From contig NZ_CP009459.1 in NCBI RefSeq assembly GCF_000758325.1, forward strand, positions 124,001 through 188,000: a DNA stretch of 64,000 bases, written 5' to 3'. This document shows, piece by piece, positions 1-8,620 of this stretch; the first letter of the stretch is position 1, and every line of letters starts with the position of its first letter. Source of the stretch: Cedecea neteri (GTDB lineage Bacteria > Pseudomonadota > Gammaproteobacteria > Enterobacterales > Enterobacteriaceae). The translations under genes were made by a program, and so were the position numbers. The notes beneath the pieces are model-generated. The model worked only from the letters and a program-made list of their open reading frames with translations. It made no database searches and was not told the DNA's origin.

Positions 1-319
1 CCGGGCTCAGCAGCGCCCGGCTGTCTGCCCCCGTCCAGTGCAGCACGAGGATCGCATTATCAATCTCTCCCTGCGCATTTCGGTGCGCCTTCCCGAGCGT
101 GGCGTAGTGCAGTTTCACCTGAGCCAGCGTTTCACCATCCCGAAACTTGTAGTCAGTGAATACGGCATCGGCCTGATGTGCCGCCGGGTTGAGCTGAGTG
201 TCCCAGGGAGCCGCGGGTGCTGCTGTGGGGGCGGCAAATACGGGGCTGGAGAGCCCGGTTCCGGCCAACAGAAGGCTTAACAACAGACTGGTTTTCGTAA
301 GGGTACGCGTAGATTTCAT
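1..319 (-). CDS. Secreted alpha/beta hydrolase, MetX-like (5' part only)
   Basis: Reading the minus strand from an ATG at 317-319 gives an open frame of 106 codons that runs off the window edge. An AGGTGA ribosome site lies just upstream. The first 29 or so residues form a typical Sec signal peptide (basic start, Leu-rich core, VFA-A cleavage site), so the product should be periplasmic or secreted. The mature start contains the segments DYKFRDGETL and LHYATLG, followed by NAILVLHWTG, which resemble the N-terminal region of homoserine O-acetyltransferase-like alpha/beta hydrolases. The catalytic Ser-Asp-His residues lie outside the window, so the substrate cannot be inferred. The signal peptide argues against a methionine biosynthetic role, since MetX is cytoplasmic. 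Confidence 0.75.
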   Translation of the reverse strand, partial: MKSTRTLTKTSLLLSLLLAGTGLSSPVFAAPTAAPAAPWDTQLNPAAHQADAVFTDYKFRDGETLAQVKLHYATLGKAHRNAQGEIDNAILVLHWTGADSRALLSP

Positions 320-506
320 TAAGGTTCACCTGGGTAAATGAGCGACTGTTCTCTGGCATCGGCTGTTTAAAACTTGCCCTTTCGCCATTAACTCTTATAA
401 TAAGAGTAATAATAAAAAGATCAACAGCAGCTTAACGATTAGCCGGTGGCTTAAATCCGGCTATACACTGTTACCGGGCCCACGTTGATGAAAAATAAGG
501 AACGCT

Positions 507-1019
507 ATGCGCTCGAAAGGTTTTGAAGGTATGACCTGCTCCGTCGCCTGCGTGATGGGAGCCTTAGGCGACCGCTGGGGAATGCTGATTATGCGGGACC
601 TGTTTTTAGGCCTCCGCCGTTATGACGATTTTCGCCGCTCAAGCGGCATCACCAATGCCACGCTATCTGACAGGCTAAAAGCGCTTGAAGAACAAGGGCT
701 GATTACCCGTCAGCGCTACCAGACGAGGCCGGATCGCTACGAATATTTGCTCACCGAAAAAGGGCGGGATATTGGGCTGGTGCTGCTGAGCATGATGCAG
801 ATAGGCAGTAAGTGGAATATCCCTGACCTTGTGGGGCCGTCGCTTTTAATGGTGGATGGCAGCAGCGGACATAAAGTGAAAGTTGCCCTTGTGGATGTCG
901 AAACCGGGCAGCAAGTTTCACCGCAGGACGTGATGGTGGAGTTGGGGCCTGGTGCCGACGACCTCACCCGCTGGCGTTCGGCGGGCCGAATCAGAAACCC
1001 TGAACCCAGCGAAAGCTAA
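507..1019 (+). CDS. HxlR-family transcriptional regulator
   Basis: The 170-residue product begins with the HxlR winged-helix pattern: a Cys-containing start (CSVACVMGALGDRW at about 11-24), then GLRRYDDFRRSSGITNATLSDRLKALEEQGLI as the recognition region and RYEYLLTEKGRDI as the wing. It is longer than a minimal HxlR protein (about 110-130), with a C-terminal tail of about 60 residues. The two Cys near the start could sense electrophiles or oxidants as in other HxlR/YodB-type proteins, but that is inference. It is the first gene of a same-strand run with a ketopantoate-reductase-like enzyme, an AraC regulator and an MFS transporter, so it may control that run. Confidence 0.85.
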   Translation: MRSKGFEGMTCSVACVMGALGDRWGMLIMRDLFLGLRRYDDFRRSSGITNATLSDRLKALEEQGLITRQRYQTRPDRYEYLLTEKGRDIGLVLLSMMQIGSKWNIPDLVGPSLLMVDGSSGHKVKVALVDVETGQQVSPQDVMVELGPGADDLTRWRSAGRIRNPEPSES

Positions 1020-1057
1020 GTCGGGGACGATCCTTGTAAAGCGCAGAGAGAAAAGTG

Positions 1058-2008
1058 ATGAAAATACTGGTGGTTGGGGCAGGTGCTATCGGCGGTTATT
1101 ACGGCGCAAGGCTGATTCAAGCTGGCGCTGACGTGACTTTTCTCGTTCGGCCAAAACGGGCTGAGCTGTTGGCTAAACAGGGGCTGCGGCTGGAAAGCAG
1201 CCTGGGCGATTTTAACGCCCCGGTTAATGCGGTCGCCCGGGACAGTCTCCGGCCAGACTACGATCTGATTTTGCTCAGTTGCAAAACATACGATCTGCAG
1301 TCGGCTATCGAGGATATTACGCCTGCTGTGAGCCCTTCTACCGCCATTTTGCCTTTCCTCAATGGCCTCTCGGTTTACGACGAACTCGACGCCCGTTTTG
1401 GCCGTGACCGGGTGCTCGGCGGCGCGGCTTATATTGCCACCACGCTTAACGCTAACGGTGAGATCAAACAAATGGGGGCGGCGGATCAGGTTGTTGTCGG
1501 CGCGAGATCGCCAGCCACGCTTGATGTAGCAAAAGCGGCTTACGCGCTGTTAGCCTCTTCCGCTGGCGTGCGCGTCCTGTCAGATAACATCATGCAGGCG
1601 CTGTGGAATAAGTGGGTGATGCTGGCTTCCGGCGCGTTGATGAACTGCCTGATGCGCGGCACGGTGGGGGATATCCTGGCGACACAGGACGGCGAAGCGC
1701 TGATGAAACAGGCGATTTCGGAGAGCCTTAGCGTCGCCGCAGCGGAAGGCTATGCGCTGCCGCAGGAGGAAATCACCAGCATCGAAAAACGCCTGCTGGA
1801 TCCACAATCCGCCTGGGCCGCCTCGATGATGCGCGACATTGCCAGCAACGCGTCACGCCTTGAAGGTGATGCTATCGTCGGCGATATGATTACCCGAGCC
1901 ACCCGGCACGGTCTGAACGTTCCGCTTTATCGGGCGGCGTACTGCCATCTCCAGGTTTATGCCCACCAGCGTACGCCGGGTGCGGCAGTTCAGCAGCCGT
2001 TCAAATAA
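1058..2008 (+). CDS. Ketopantoate reductase family oxidoreductase
   Basis: The 316-residue protein is a member of the PanE/ApbA family, which reduces 2-dehydropantoate to pantoate with NADPH. A Rossmann nucleotide-binding motif, [10 protein letters not shown], lies at about residues 7-16. The family's catalytic Lys is at about 184 in LWNKWVML. The C-terminal helical domain (from about 185) is complete. A GTG immediately before the chosen ATG could also start translation; the GAGAG-type ribosome site fits the ATG better. The gene follows an HxlR regulator and sits in a regulator/transporter cluster rather than with pan genes, so it is probably a PanE paralogue acting on another 2-keto acid or ketone. 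Confidence 0.85.
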   Translation: MKILVVGAGAIGGYYGARLIQAGADVTFLVRPKRAELLAKQGLRLESSLGDFNAPVNAVARDSLRPDYDLILLSCKTYDLQSAIEDITPAVSPSTAILPFLNGLSVYDELDARFGRDRVLGGAAYIATTLNANGEIKQMGAADQVVVGARSPATLDVAKAAYALLASSAGVRVLSDNIMQALWNKWVMLASGALMNCLMRGTVGDILATQDGEALMKQAISESLSVAAAEGYALPQEEITSIEKRLLDPQSAWAASMMRDIASNASRLEGDAIVGDMITRATRHGLNVPLYRAAYCHLQVYAHQRTPGAAVQQPFK

Positions 2009-2017
2009 CGAGGTTGT

Positions 2018-2866
2018 ATGGAGCTTCTCGCTAACGAGTGGACGCAATTTGTCGCGGCGCCGTCGCAGGGGCTCCAGGGCCTGCACGCCCATTTTAATAA
2101 GCACCGCTATGAGCGCCATTCCCACGATTACTTTGTGATCGGCACTATGGACGTCGGGGCCTCGAAAGTGGGGCTCGGCAGCGGATCAATCATCGCACCT
2201 GCAGGCAGCGCGATGATTGTGAATCCGGGGGATGCCCACGACGGCAGCGTTTACTCCGAGCAGGGGTACACCTATAGCATGCTCTACGTGCAGCCCTGGG
2301 TTGTGGACGGCATTGCTCACGAGCTGGAACTGAATCCCGACCGCAGCCTTTGTTTTACCCGCCCGGTGTTAAGCGACCCGGATATCGTGGTCGGGCTGCA
2401 AACCCTTCACCGCACCCTTTTTCAACAGCAGGACAGCTTAGCGCTGGAGGTGACGCTGATTGACGCGTTAAAACCGCTGCTGAGCCGCTATTCCACGCGC
2501 CGATTTACCCCGCAGGAAGAATGCCACGAGCCGCGAATCGCCAGAGTGCGTGACCTGATTCACGCCAGCTTTGCTTCCACGCTGACCACGGAAGATATGG
2601 CGCAGGCCTCCGGGCTGAGCCGTGTTCGCCTGAACCAGCTATTCCGTGCCGCATATGGCTTGTCGCTGCACGCCTACCTCAACAGAGTCCGCATGGATGC
2701 CGCCAGGCAAATGCTCCGCGCGGGCCTGCCCGCGGTGGACGTCGCCAGCGCCGTAGGCCTCTTCGATCAGAGCCATTTGATTCGCCGTTTTAAAGGCTGC
2801 TTCGGCATCACTCCGGCACAATTTGTTAGCGCTCATTTTTCAGATATCCAATACGGCCGCCGCTGA
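2018..2866 (+). CDS. AraC-family transcriptional regulator
   Basis: The 282-residue protein has an N-terminal cupin-like sensing half (KHRYERHSHDYFVIGTMDVG at about 29-48 resembles the arabinose-binding-type fold) and a C-terminal AraC DNA-binding domain from about 175. Two helix-turn-helix motifs are visible: TEDMAQASGLSRVRLNQLF and VDVASAVGLFDQSHLIRRF, followed by the typical GITPAQF end. It starts 9 bases after the ketopantoate-reductase-like gene and is followed by an MFS transporter gene 50 bases on, which suggests cotranscription and local control of that exporter. The effector is unknown. Confidence 0.9.
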   Translation: MELLANEWTQFVAAPSQGLQGLHAHFNKHRYERHSHDYFVIGTMDVGASKVGLGSGSIIAPAGSAMIVNPGDAHDGSVYSEQGYTYSMLYVQPWVVDGIAHELELNPDRSLCFTRPVLSDPDIVVGLQTLHRTLFQQQDSLALEVTLIDALKPLLSRYSTRRFTPQEECHEPRIARVRDLIHASFASTLTTEDMAQASGLSRVRLNQLFRAAYGLSLHAYLNRVRMDAARQMLRAGLPAVDVASAVGLFDQSHLIRRFKGCFGITPAQFVSAHFSDIQYGRR

Positions 2867-2916
2867 CTTTTTCATACTCCTGCGCTTTAAGGTCTTTCTT
2901 TCCTTTGGAGCAGAGT

Positions 2917-4290
2917 ATGTCTCATTCCACGGATTCACCGTCCGTCAGCCAGACCAGCGCACGCGTATCCGCCTGGGTCATGATTGTGATTGGCGCGGGA
3001 AGCGTGCTGTCGTCGCTCGACCTGTTTGTCGTTAACCTTGCTTTCCCGGCTATTCGCGATAGCTTTGCCGGCGCCACTAACCAGGCGCTGTCCTGGGTGA
3101 TCAGCGCCTATTCCATTGCCTTTGCTGCGTTTCTGGTGCCTGCAGGCCGAATGGCAGATATATACGGCCGCAAACGTATCTTCAAGGCAGGCCTGGCGGT
3201 GTTTTCGGTGGCGAGCGTAGCCTGTGCTTTTGCCCCGGATGTTATCTCGCTGATTTGCGCGCGGGGCCTGAAAGGCGTTGGCGCAGCGTTGATGATCCCC
3301 ACCAGCCTGGGGCTATTGCTGGCAGCGTATCCAAAAGAGCGCCATAAGCAAATGGTAGGGATTTGGGCCGCGACCGGCTCCGTTGCCGCCGCACTGGGCC
3401 CAATGCTCGGCGGGGCGCTGGTAAATATCGACTGGCGATTGATCTTCCTGATCAACCTGCCGGTGGCGATCCCGGCGCTGTGGCTGAGCAAGCATCTGAC
3501 AGAAACGGCGGTCGTTAAAAGCCGCCTCCCGGATATTCTCGGCTCGCTAATGCTGGTTGTTGGGCTTGCGCTGCTGGTGGCCGGGATCTCCTGGGCCAGC
3601 GACTGGGGCTTCGCCAGCGCCAGGCTCTGGACGGTGTTGGGCGGGGCATTCGTCTTCCTGACGCTGTTCGTTCGTCGCTGCCTGACTCAGCCCTCCCCGG
3701 CGCTCGACCTGCGGGTATTCCGCGTGCCTGCCTTTACCCTGGCGACGCTGGGCATGGCCTTTTTCTACATGGGATTTGCCATCATGCTGCTGGGCGGCAG
3801 CCTGTTTTTGACCCAGGTCTGGCACTGGCCAACCGTTGAGGCGGGTGCCGCTTTTGGTCTCGGCCCCGGCACTGCCGTGGTCGCTTCGTTGATCGCCGGC
3901 AGAACAGGGTTTTCCCCTAAAAAACTCACCATCGCCGCCGGTATTTTGTATGTGATAGCCGGCCTCTGGTGGCACAGCACTCTGAACGCCGAACCGGACT
4001 ATCTGCTGGCCTACCTGCCTGCGCTGATGCTGACAGGAGCCGGAGCGGGTATCGGCCAGACAGGGTTTATTGCAGGCGGCACGGCGGCGCTACCGGCGCA
4101 TCAATATGCCACCGGCACCGGGATCATCAACACATCGAGGCAAATTGGCGCCGCCATAGGCGTGGCGGTGTTTGTGGCCGTGTCCGGCAGCGCCGTTGCC
4201 AGCGAGCAGTACCACACTGCGTGGCTGCTAATGTCGCTCTTCGGGCTTATCGCTTCGCTATCAGCGCTGCTGCTGAGCGCAAAGCGGTAG
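2917..4290 (+). CDS. MFS transporter, DHA2 (EmrB/QacA) type
   Basis: The 457-residue integral membrane protein shows the DHA2 drug:H+ antiporter hallmarks: the helix-1 motif SSLDLFVVNLAFPAI near residue 30, then WVISAYSIAFAAFLVPAGRMADIYGRKR with the conserved GR(M)AD-x-GRKR loop, and about 14 hydrophobic segments. The ATG at 2917 is preceded by GGAG six bases upstream; an in-frame TTG 12 bases earlier has no ribosome site. It lies directly downstream of an AraC regulator on the same strand, which suggests regulated efflux. The substrate cannot be told from the sequence. The stop is only three bases from the convergent epimerase gene's stop. Confidence 0.88.
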   Translation: MSHSTDSPSVSQTSARVSAWVMIVIGAGSVLSSLDLFVVNLAFPAIRDSFAGATNQALSWVISAYSIAFAAFLVPAGRMADIYGRKRIFKAGLAVFSVASVACAFAPDVISLICARGLKGVGAALMIPTSLGLLLAAYPKERHKQMVGIWAATGSVAAALGPMLGGALVNIDWRLIFLINLPVAIPALWLSKHLTETAVVKSRLPDILGSLMLVVGLALLVAGISWASDWGFASARLWTVLGGAFVFLTLFVRRCLTQPSPALDLRVFRVPAFTLATLGMAFFYMGFAIMLLGGSLFLTQVWHWPTVEAGAAFGLGPGTAVVASLIAGRTGFSPKKLTIAAGILYVIAGLWWHSTLNAEPDYLLAYLPALMLTGAGAGIGQTGFIAGGTAALPAHQYATGTGIINTSRQIGAAIGVAVFVAVSGSAVASEQYHTAWLLMSLFGLIASLSALLLSAKR

Positions 4291-4293
4291 CGC

Positions 4294-5325
4294 TTATTTT
4301 TCCAGTAAGCCCAGGCGGATAAAGCTTTCGGCGGTGGCGACAATCGCCTCTTCCGGGGAACGCGGTGCCCAGCCGAGCAGGTTCACCGCTTTCGCATTGG
4401 TCACGTTCATGTCCACGCCCAGCAGAGTCAGCGATCCTTTCATACCCGGATTTTTGTGCGCCGCCAGGCGCACCATCCAGTCGGGCAATGCAAGAGTAGA
4501 AACTTTGCTGGCGGCTTCGCCGAGGTGTTTACGCAGGATTTTCGCCACCTCTACCATCAGCAGGCTGTGGCCGGAACTGGCAAGTAAGCGCTCGCCGTTG
4601 GCTGCCGGGTGCGTCATCGCCAGCCAGTGCAAGTCGGCCACGTCGCGCACATCCACAAAGCAAGAGTTGATGTTCGGGTTGCCTTTTTGCCCGTCCAGCA
4701 TGTTTTTCACCAGCCGCGTGGAATGGGAAAAATCAGGCCCCAATACCGGCCCCATCACCGCCACCGGGTTCACAGCCGACAGCTCCAGGCCACGGCCTTC
4801 TTTCTCCACAAAGTCCCAGGCAGCTTTTTCCGCCAGCGTTTTCGATTTCTGATAAGGCCACACGTTACCAGACACGTCGCTCCAGTCCGTTTCATCAAAC
4901 GGGCGGCGGTGGCTTGCCGGGTGCCCGACGCCAACGGCCCCAAAGGCAGAGGTGAGGACGACACGCTTAACCCCGGCAAAGCTCGCAGCGCGGAGCACTC
5001 GCAGGTTGCCGTCTACCGCAGGTTTGATCCAGTCTTCGTCGGTGGCGTGGTGGCCGGAAGGCGTCGGCGATGCGCCATGCATCACATAGCGGCACCCGGC
5101 CATCGCGTCAGCCCAGCCTTCATCCGCCATTAAATCTGCAACGAAAAAGGAGAGACGATCGCCCGGCTCGCAGCCACCCTCTTTCAGGTTTTTGAGCACT
5201 TCCGCTTTGCGGTCAGCGGAACGCACGGTGGTACGAACGTCATAGCCTTTTGCCAGCAGCGTAATGATGCAATGCTGGGCAATAAATCCGGTCCCGCCGG
5301 TAACCAATACGCTATCTTGTGTCAT
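4294..5325 (-). CDS. NAD(P)-dependent epimerase/aldehyde reductase, extended SDR
   Basis: The 343-residue protein is an extended short-chain dehydrogenase of the dihydroflavonol-reductase/aldehyde-reductase group. The N-terminal Rossmann motif VTGGTGFIAQH begins at about residue 7 and the catalytic pair YxxxK (YQKSK) is at about 156-160. The long open frame extends 101 codons further upstream, but the ATG at 5323-5325 has a GAGGAC ribosome site and the extension overlaps the divergent AraC gene, so the shorter form is used. It is transcribed away from that AraC gene across an 81-base spacer, a classic regulator/target pair. A carbonyl substrate is likely; its identity is unknown. Confidence 0.87.
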   Translation of the reverse strand: MTQDSVLVTGGTGFIAQHCIITLLAKGYDVRTTVRSADRKAEVLKNLKEGGCEPGDRLSFFVADLMADEGWADAMAGCRYVMHGASPTPSGHHATDEDWIKPAVDGNLRVLRAASFAGVKRVVLTSAFGAVGVGHPASHRRPFDETDWSDVSGNVWPYQKSKTLAEKAAWDFVEKEGRGLELSAVNPVAVMGPVLGPDFSHSTRLVKNMLDGQKGNPNINSCFVDVRDVADLHWLAMTHPAANGERLLASSGHSLLMVEVAKILRKHLGEAASKVSTLALPDWMVRLAAHKNPGMKGSLTLLGVDMNVTNAKAVNLLGWAPRSPEEAIVATAESFIRLGLLEK

Positions 5326-5406
5326 GCTTTTGTCCTCTGTGGCCTGGCAAGCAGGCGGTATACGTTCACTTGCTGCGCAGAATAAAACCGGCCAGTCGGA
5401 TTTTGA

Positions 5407-6372
5407 ATGCTTGATAGTCCGTTCTACTTGCGCAATAGTACGGCAATGCATACCGACCCGTTTTCTGAAATCCTCAAGTTTGCCGACGCCGAGTCGCTGG
5501 TCACCGGCGGCTTTACCGCGGGCGGCGACTGGGCACTTCACTTCCCCCCGCCGGACAAAATCAAGTTCTTCGCCATCGTCAAAGGCAGTTGCTGGGTGAT
5601 GCTCGAAGGTCATCCCGAACCGATTCATTTTTGCACCGGCGACGTCGGCCTGCTGAATGCCAGGCGGGCATTTATTGTCGCCAGTTCACCGGAGATAAAA
5701 CCGGTCGATGCCATGAGCGTCTTTAAGGCCGGAGAGCGAAACTACGCCGCACTGGGGGAAGGGAAAGAGTTTGAGTATATGGGCGGGCACGTCCTGCTGG
5801 ATCCCAACCGCGGGCAAATGCTTGCTCAGGTGCTGCCGCAGTGGATTCACATCCCGGCCGCATCCCCACAGGCGGCGTCCTTCCGCTGGCTGCTCGATCA
5901 GCTGATTGCCGAAAGAGAAACAGCCCAGCCCGGCACCCAGCTCGCCTCCGCGCAACTTTCGCAGCTGCTGTTTATTCAGATCCTGCGTGCCCATTTGCAA
6001 ACCAGCAGTTCGCTTCCGGCAGGTATACTGCGCGCGCTGGGAGATACCCGCCTTGCCCCGGCGCTGCAGCTTATCCACGCCAACCCGGCTCGTAACTGGC
6101 GCCTGGAAGATCTCGCCAAAGCCTGTGCCATGTCGCGCACCACATTTGCGGAGTATTTCCGTAACGTATCGGGTATTACGCCCGTGGCTTATCTTACCCA
6201 GTGGCGAATGCGGCTGGCGGAGAAAGCGCTGCGCGAGCAGGCAGACCAAATTGCCATGGTGGCCCAGTCCCTGGGCTACACCTCGGAAAGCGCCTTTAGC
6301 AACGCCTTTAAGCGTGAAACCGGGCTGTCGCCGAAAGCATGGCGTAACGCCGCTCGCAACACGGTAAGTTGA
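5407..6372 (+). CDS. AraC-family regulator with cupin_6-type sensor domain
   Basis: The 321-residue protein has an N-terminal AraC-binding cupin of the cupin_6 kind (FFAIVKGSCWVMLEGHPEPIHFCTGDVGLL at about 54-83) and a C-terminal AraC DNA-binding domain (RLEDLAKACAMSRTTFAEYFRNVSGITPVAYL and QIAMVAQSLGYTSESAFSNAFKRETGLSP). The start is uncertain: the ATG at 5407 gives 321 residues, but the in-frame ATG at 5449 begins the part that matches the family (MHTDPFSEILKFADAES). Neither has a strong ribosome site. Proteins with this architecture often control nearby dehydrogenase or reductase genes, and the divergent epimerase gene is the obvious candidate target. Confidence 0.88.
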   Translation: MLDSPFYLRNSTAMHTDPFSEILKFADAESLVTGGFTAGGDWALHFPPPDKIKFFAIVKGSCWVMLEGHPEPIHFCTGDVGLLNARRAFIVASSPEIKPVDAMSVFKAGERNYAALGEGKEFEYMGGHVLLDPNRGQMLAQVLPQWIHIPAASPQAASFRWLLDQLIAERETAQPGTQLASAQLSQLLFIQILRAHLQTSSSLPAGILRALGDTRLAPALQLIHANPARNWRLEDLAKACAMSRTTFAEYFRNVSGITPVAYLTQWRMRLAEKALREQADQIAMVAQSLGYTSESAFSNAFKRETGLSPKAWRNAARNTVS

Positions 6373-6376
6373 GAAT

Positions 6377-6403
6377 AAAAAAACGCCGCACAGTGGCGGC
6401 GTT
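6377..6403 (-). terminator. Rho-independent terminator of the aldo/keto reductase gene
   Basis: A perfect 8-bp stem (AACGCCGC at 6382-6389 with GCGGCGTT at 6396-6403, six-base loop) is followed on the minus strand by a run of T residues. It lies 18 bases past the stop of the 6421-7455 gene. Confidence 0.85.
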
Positions 6404-6420
6404 GAATCAGTGAAATGACC

Positions 6421-7455
6421 TTATTTAATTTGCGAAGAGACACGCCATAAGTCCACGCCGCCTTCGGTGGCATGCCTGTCAATCTCGGCCAGCTCCTGAG
6501 CACTAAACGCCAGGTTATCCAGCGCTTTTAGCGAGTCCGCAAGCTGCTCTACGGTACGTGCACCAATCAACGCAGAGGTGACTCGAGCATCACGCAGAAC
6601 CCAGGCAATCGCCATTTGCGCCAGCGTTTGCCCACGACTTTCCGCCACGGCATTCAGCGCGCGGATCTTATTGAGGTTCTCCGTATTTAACATACCAGCC
6701 ACCCGAGAGCCTTCTCCGGCAGCACGCGCCCCCTGTGGCACACCGTTCAGGTATTTCGACGTCAGCATTCCCTGAGCCAGCGGGGAGAAAGCAATACAGC
6801 CACTGCCGATCTCTGCCAGCGTATCCAGCAACCCGTTCTCAATAGTCCGGTTCAGCATTGAGTAATTCGGCTGGTGAATGAACAGCGGGACTTTCTCTTC
6901 AGCCAGAATTTGCGCCGCCTGACGAGTCAGCTCAGGGGAGTAAGAAGATATGCCCACGTAAAGCGCTTTGCCCTGGCGATGCAGCTGTACCAGCGCCCCC
7001 ATTGTTTCCTCAAGCGGCGTATCGGCATCCACGCGATGGCTATAGAAGATATCAACATAATCCAATCCCATGCGCTTCAGGCTTTGCTCGCAGCTGGCAA
7101 CCAGGTGTTTTTTGGTGCCCGTTGGACCACCGTAAGGACCTGGCCACATATCCCATCCGGCTTTGGTGGAAATAATCAGTTCGTCACGGTAAGGGGCAAA
7201 GTCTTTCGCCATCCAGCGCCCGAAGTTCTCTTCCGCCGATCCCGCCGGCGGGCCATAATTGTTGGCAAGATCGAAGTGGGTAATACCGTTATCAAAAGCG
7301 TGACGCAGAATGGCTCTGCCGGTTTCAAAAACATCCACCCCGCCGAAGTTTTGCCACAGCCCTAACGAAATAAGCGGTAACGCCAGGCCACTTTTTCCCG
7401 TTTTACGGTATTGCATATTATTGCTGTAACGAGATGGTGCAGCACTGTAATTCAT
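6421..7455 (-). CDS. Aldo/keto reductase, YghZ (Gpr)-like
   Basis: The 344-residue protein is a full-length aldo/keto reductase of the YghZ/L-glyceraldehyde 3-phosphate reductase and potassium-channel beta subunit group. The catalytic tetrad is visible: Asp62 and Tyr67 in FDLANNYG, Lys98 in ISTKAG, and His140 in FYSHRVD. YghZ-type enzymes detoxify reactive aldehydes with NADPH in the cytosol. Long conserved stretches (the GPYGG loop and LHRQGKALYVGISSYS) support the YghZ subgroup rather than other aldo/keto reductases. It is divergent from the LysR gene at 7698 across about 240 bases and probably under its control. Whether it is the orthologue of yghZ or a paralogue cannot be settled here. 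Confidence 0.9.
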   Translation of the reverse strand: MNYSAAPSRYSNNMQYRKTGKSGLALPLISLGLWQNFGGVDVFETGRAILRHAFDNGITHFDLANNYGPPAGSAEENFGRWMAKDFAPYRDELIISTKAGWDMWPGPYGGPTGTKKHLVASCEQSLKRMGLDYVDIFYSHRVDADTPLEETMGALVQLHRQGKALYVGISSYSPELTRQAAQILAEEKVPLFIHQPNYSMLNRTIENGLLDTLAEIGSGCIAFSPLAQGMLTSKYLNGVPQGARAAGEGSRVAGMLNTENLNKIRALNAVAESRGQTLAQMAIAWVLRDARVTSALIGARTVEQLADSLKALDNLAFSAQELAEIDRHATEGGVDLWRVSSQIK

Positions 7456-7697
7456 AACGCATTCCTCATGGTGAAGAAAAATATCAACGACAAGTTCGCA
7501 TTAGATTAATAAAGCAAAACTTATAAAGCAGAGGTTTATAACCGACGATAAATCACCGACGTAATAAAAAGGAAATTAACCAATGAATAGCTATGTTGGG
7601 CGCGATAAATATCCATTGCGAAATCTATTTTCTCAGCGTATCGTTAATCTGTAAAATTCATTATTGAGATTGAATTAATCTTTACTGGAGATAAATG

Positions 7698-8606
7698 ATG
7701 GAGCTGCGCCAAATTCGGCATTTTATTGCCGTTTCGGAACACGAAAATTTTACCCGCGCCGCACTCAGCATGCATATTGTGCAGTCGGCGTTGTCCACCT
7801 CCATCAAGCAACTGGAAGAAGAGCTGGGGACACCGCTGTTTATACGCTCCACACGTAAAGTCCGCCTGACGATGGCCGGAAAAGTGTTTTTGCACTATGC
7901 CCACACCATCGGCCATTACGTGGATAAAGCGGTACAGGAAGTGGACGCGATTGTGTCATTGAAAACCGGAACGCTCTCCATTGGCACCGTACAAAGCGTG
8001 CCGCCGTTTATTGATTTACCAGAACTTCTGGAAACATTTATCCGTAAGTTTCCCGATTTCGAGGTCAAACTCTGCCAGGGCTCCTCTGAAAGGCTGAATG
8101 AAAAAATCCAAAACCAGCAAATCGATCTCGCCATTATGCCGGTGGAAGAAGTCTCCGACCGGCTGGCCTCCCGCATCATTGCCTGCGATGAAATGGTGCT
8201 GGCCTTCGCCCACGATTTTCCCGGCCTGTCCGTAGAGGGGGAAACCATCGCGATGGAAGCGCTGGCCGGCTTGTCATTTATTGATTTTGAGTCAGGCCAG
8301 GGGACACGAAAGGTCAACGACGGCTGTTTTGCGCTACAGGGGTTAAGTCGAAAAATCACCTTTGAAGTCAGCGATCTTGATACGTTACTGAGCCTTGTAG
8401 AGCGAAAAATGGGGGTTGCACTGCTGCCGGAAGAGGTGGTGCTGGCCCGGGGAGACAAGCTGGCACGACTAAAAATCAGTAATGCAGATTTATGCTGGGA
8501 GCTGGCCGTGGTCTGGTTAAGTGATACTCCGGGCAGTCTGAAGGTTCACGACCGCCCGGTACAAGAGTTTTTGGATATTCTGGATCCAGCGGGCGGGGAA
8601 GCCTAA
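7698..8606 (+). CDS. LysR-family transcriptional regulator
   Basis: The protein of about 302 residues starts with a LysR winged helix-turn-helix (MELRQIRHFIAVSEHENFTRAA and SALSTSIKQLEEELGTPLF) and continues into a periplasmic-binding-like effector domain from about residue 90. GGAG at 7687-7690 is 7 bases from the ATG at 7698 and only 4 from the preceding in-frame ATG at 7695, so 7698 is preferred. It faces away from the aldo/keto reductase at 6421-7455 and converges on the MFS gene at 8621. Adjacent oxidoreductase and transporter genes are plausible targets; the inducer is unknown. Confidence 0.92.
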   Translation: MELRQIRHFIAVSEHENFTRAALSMHIVQSALSTSIKQLEEELGTPLFIRSTRKVRLTMAGKVFLHYAHTIGHYVDKAVQEVDAIVSLKTGTLSIGTVQSVPPFIDLPELLETFIRKFPDFEVKLCQGSSERLNEKIQNQQIDLAIMPVEEVSDRLASRIIACDEMVLAFAHDFPGLSVEGETIAMEALAGLSFIDFESGQGTRKVNDGCFALQGLSRKITFEVSDLDTLLSLVERKMGVALLPEEVVLARGDKLARLKISNADLCWELAVVWLSDTPGSLKVHDRPVQEFLDILDPAGGEA

Positions 8607-8620
8607 ATATCCCGGCCCAA

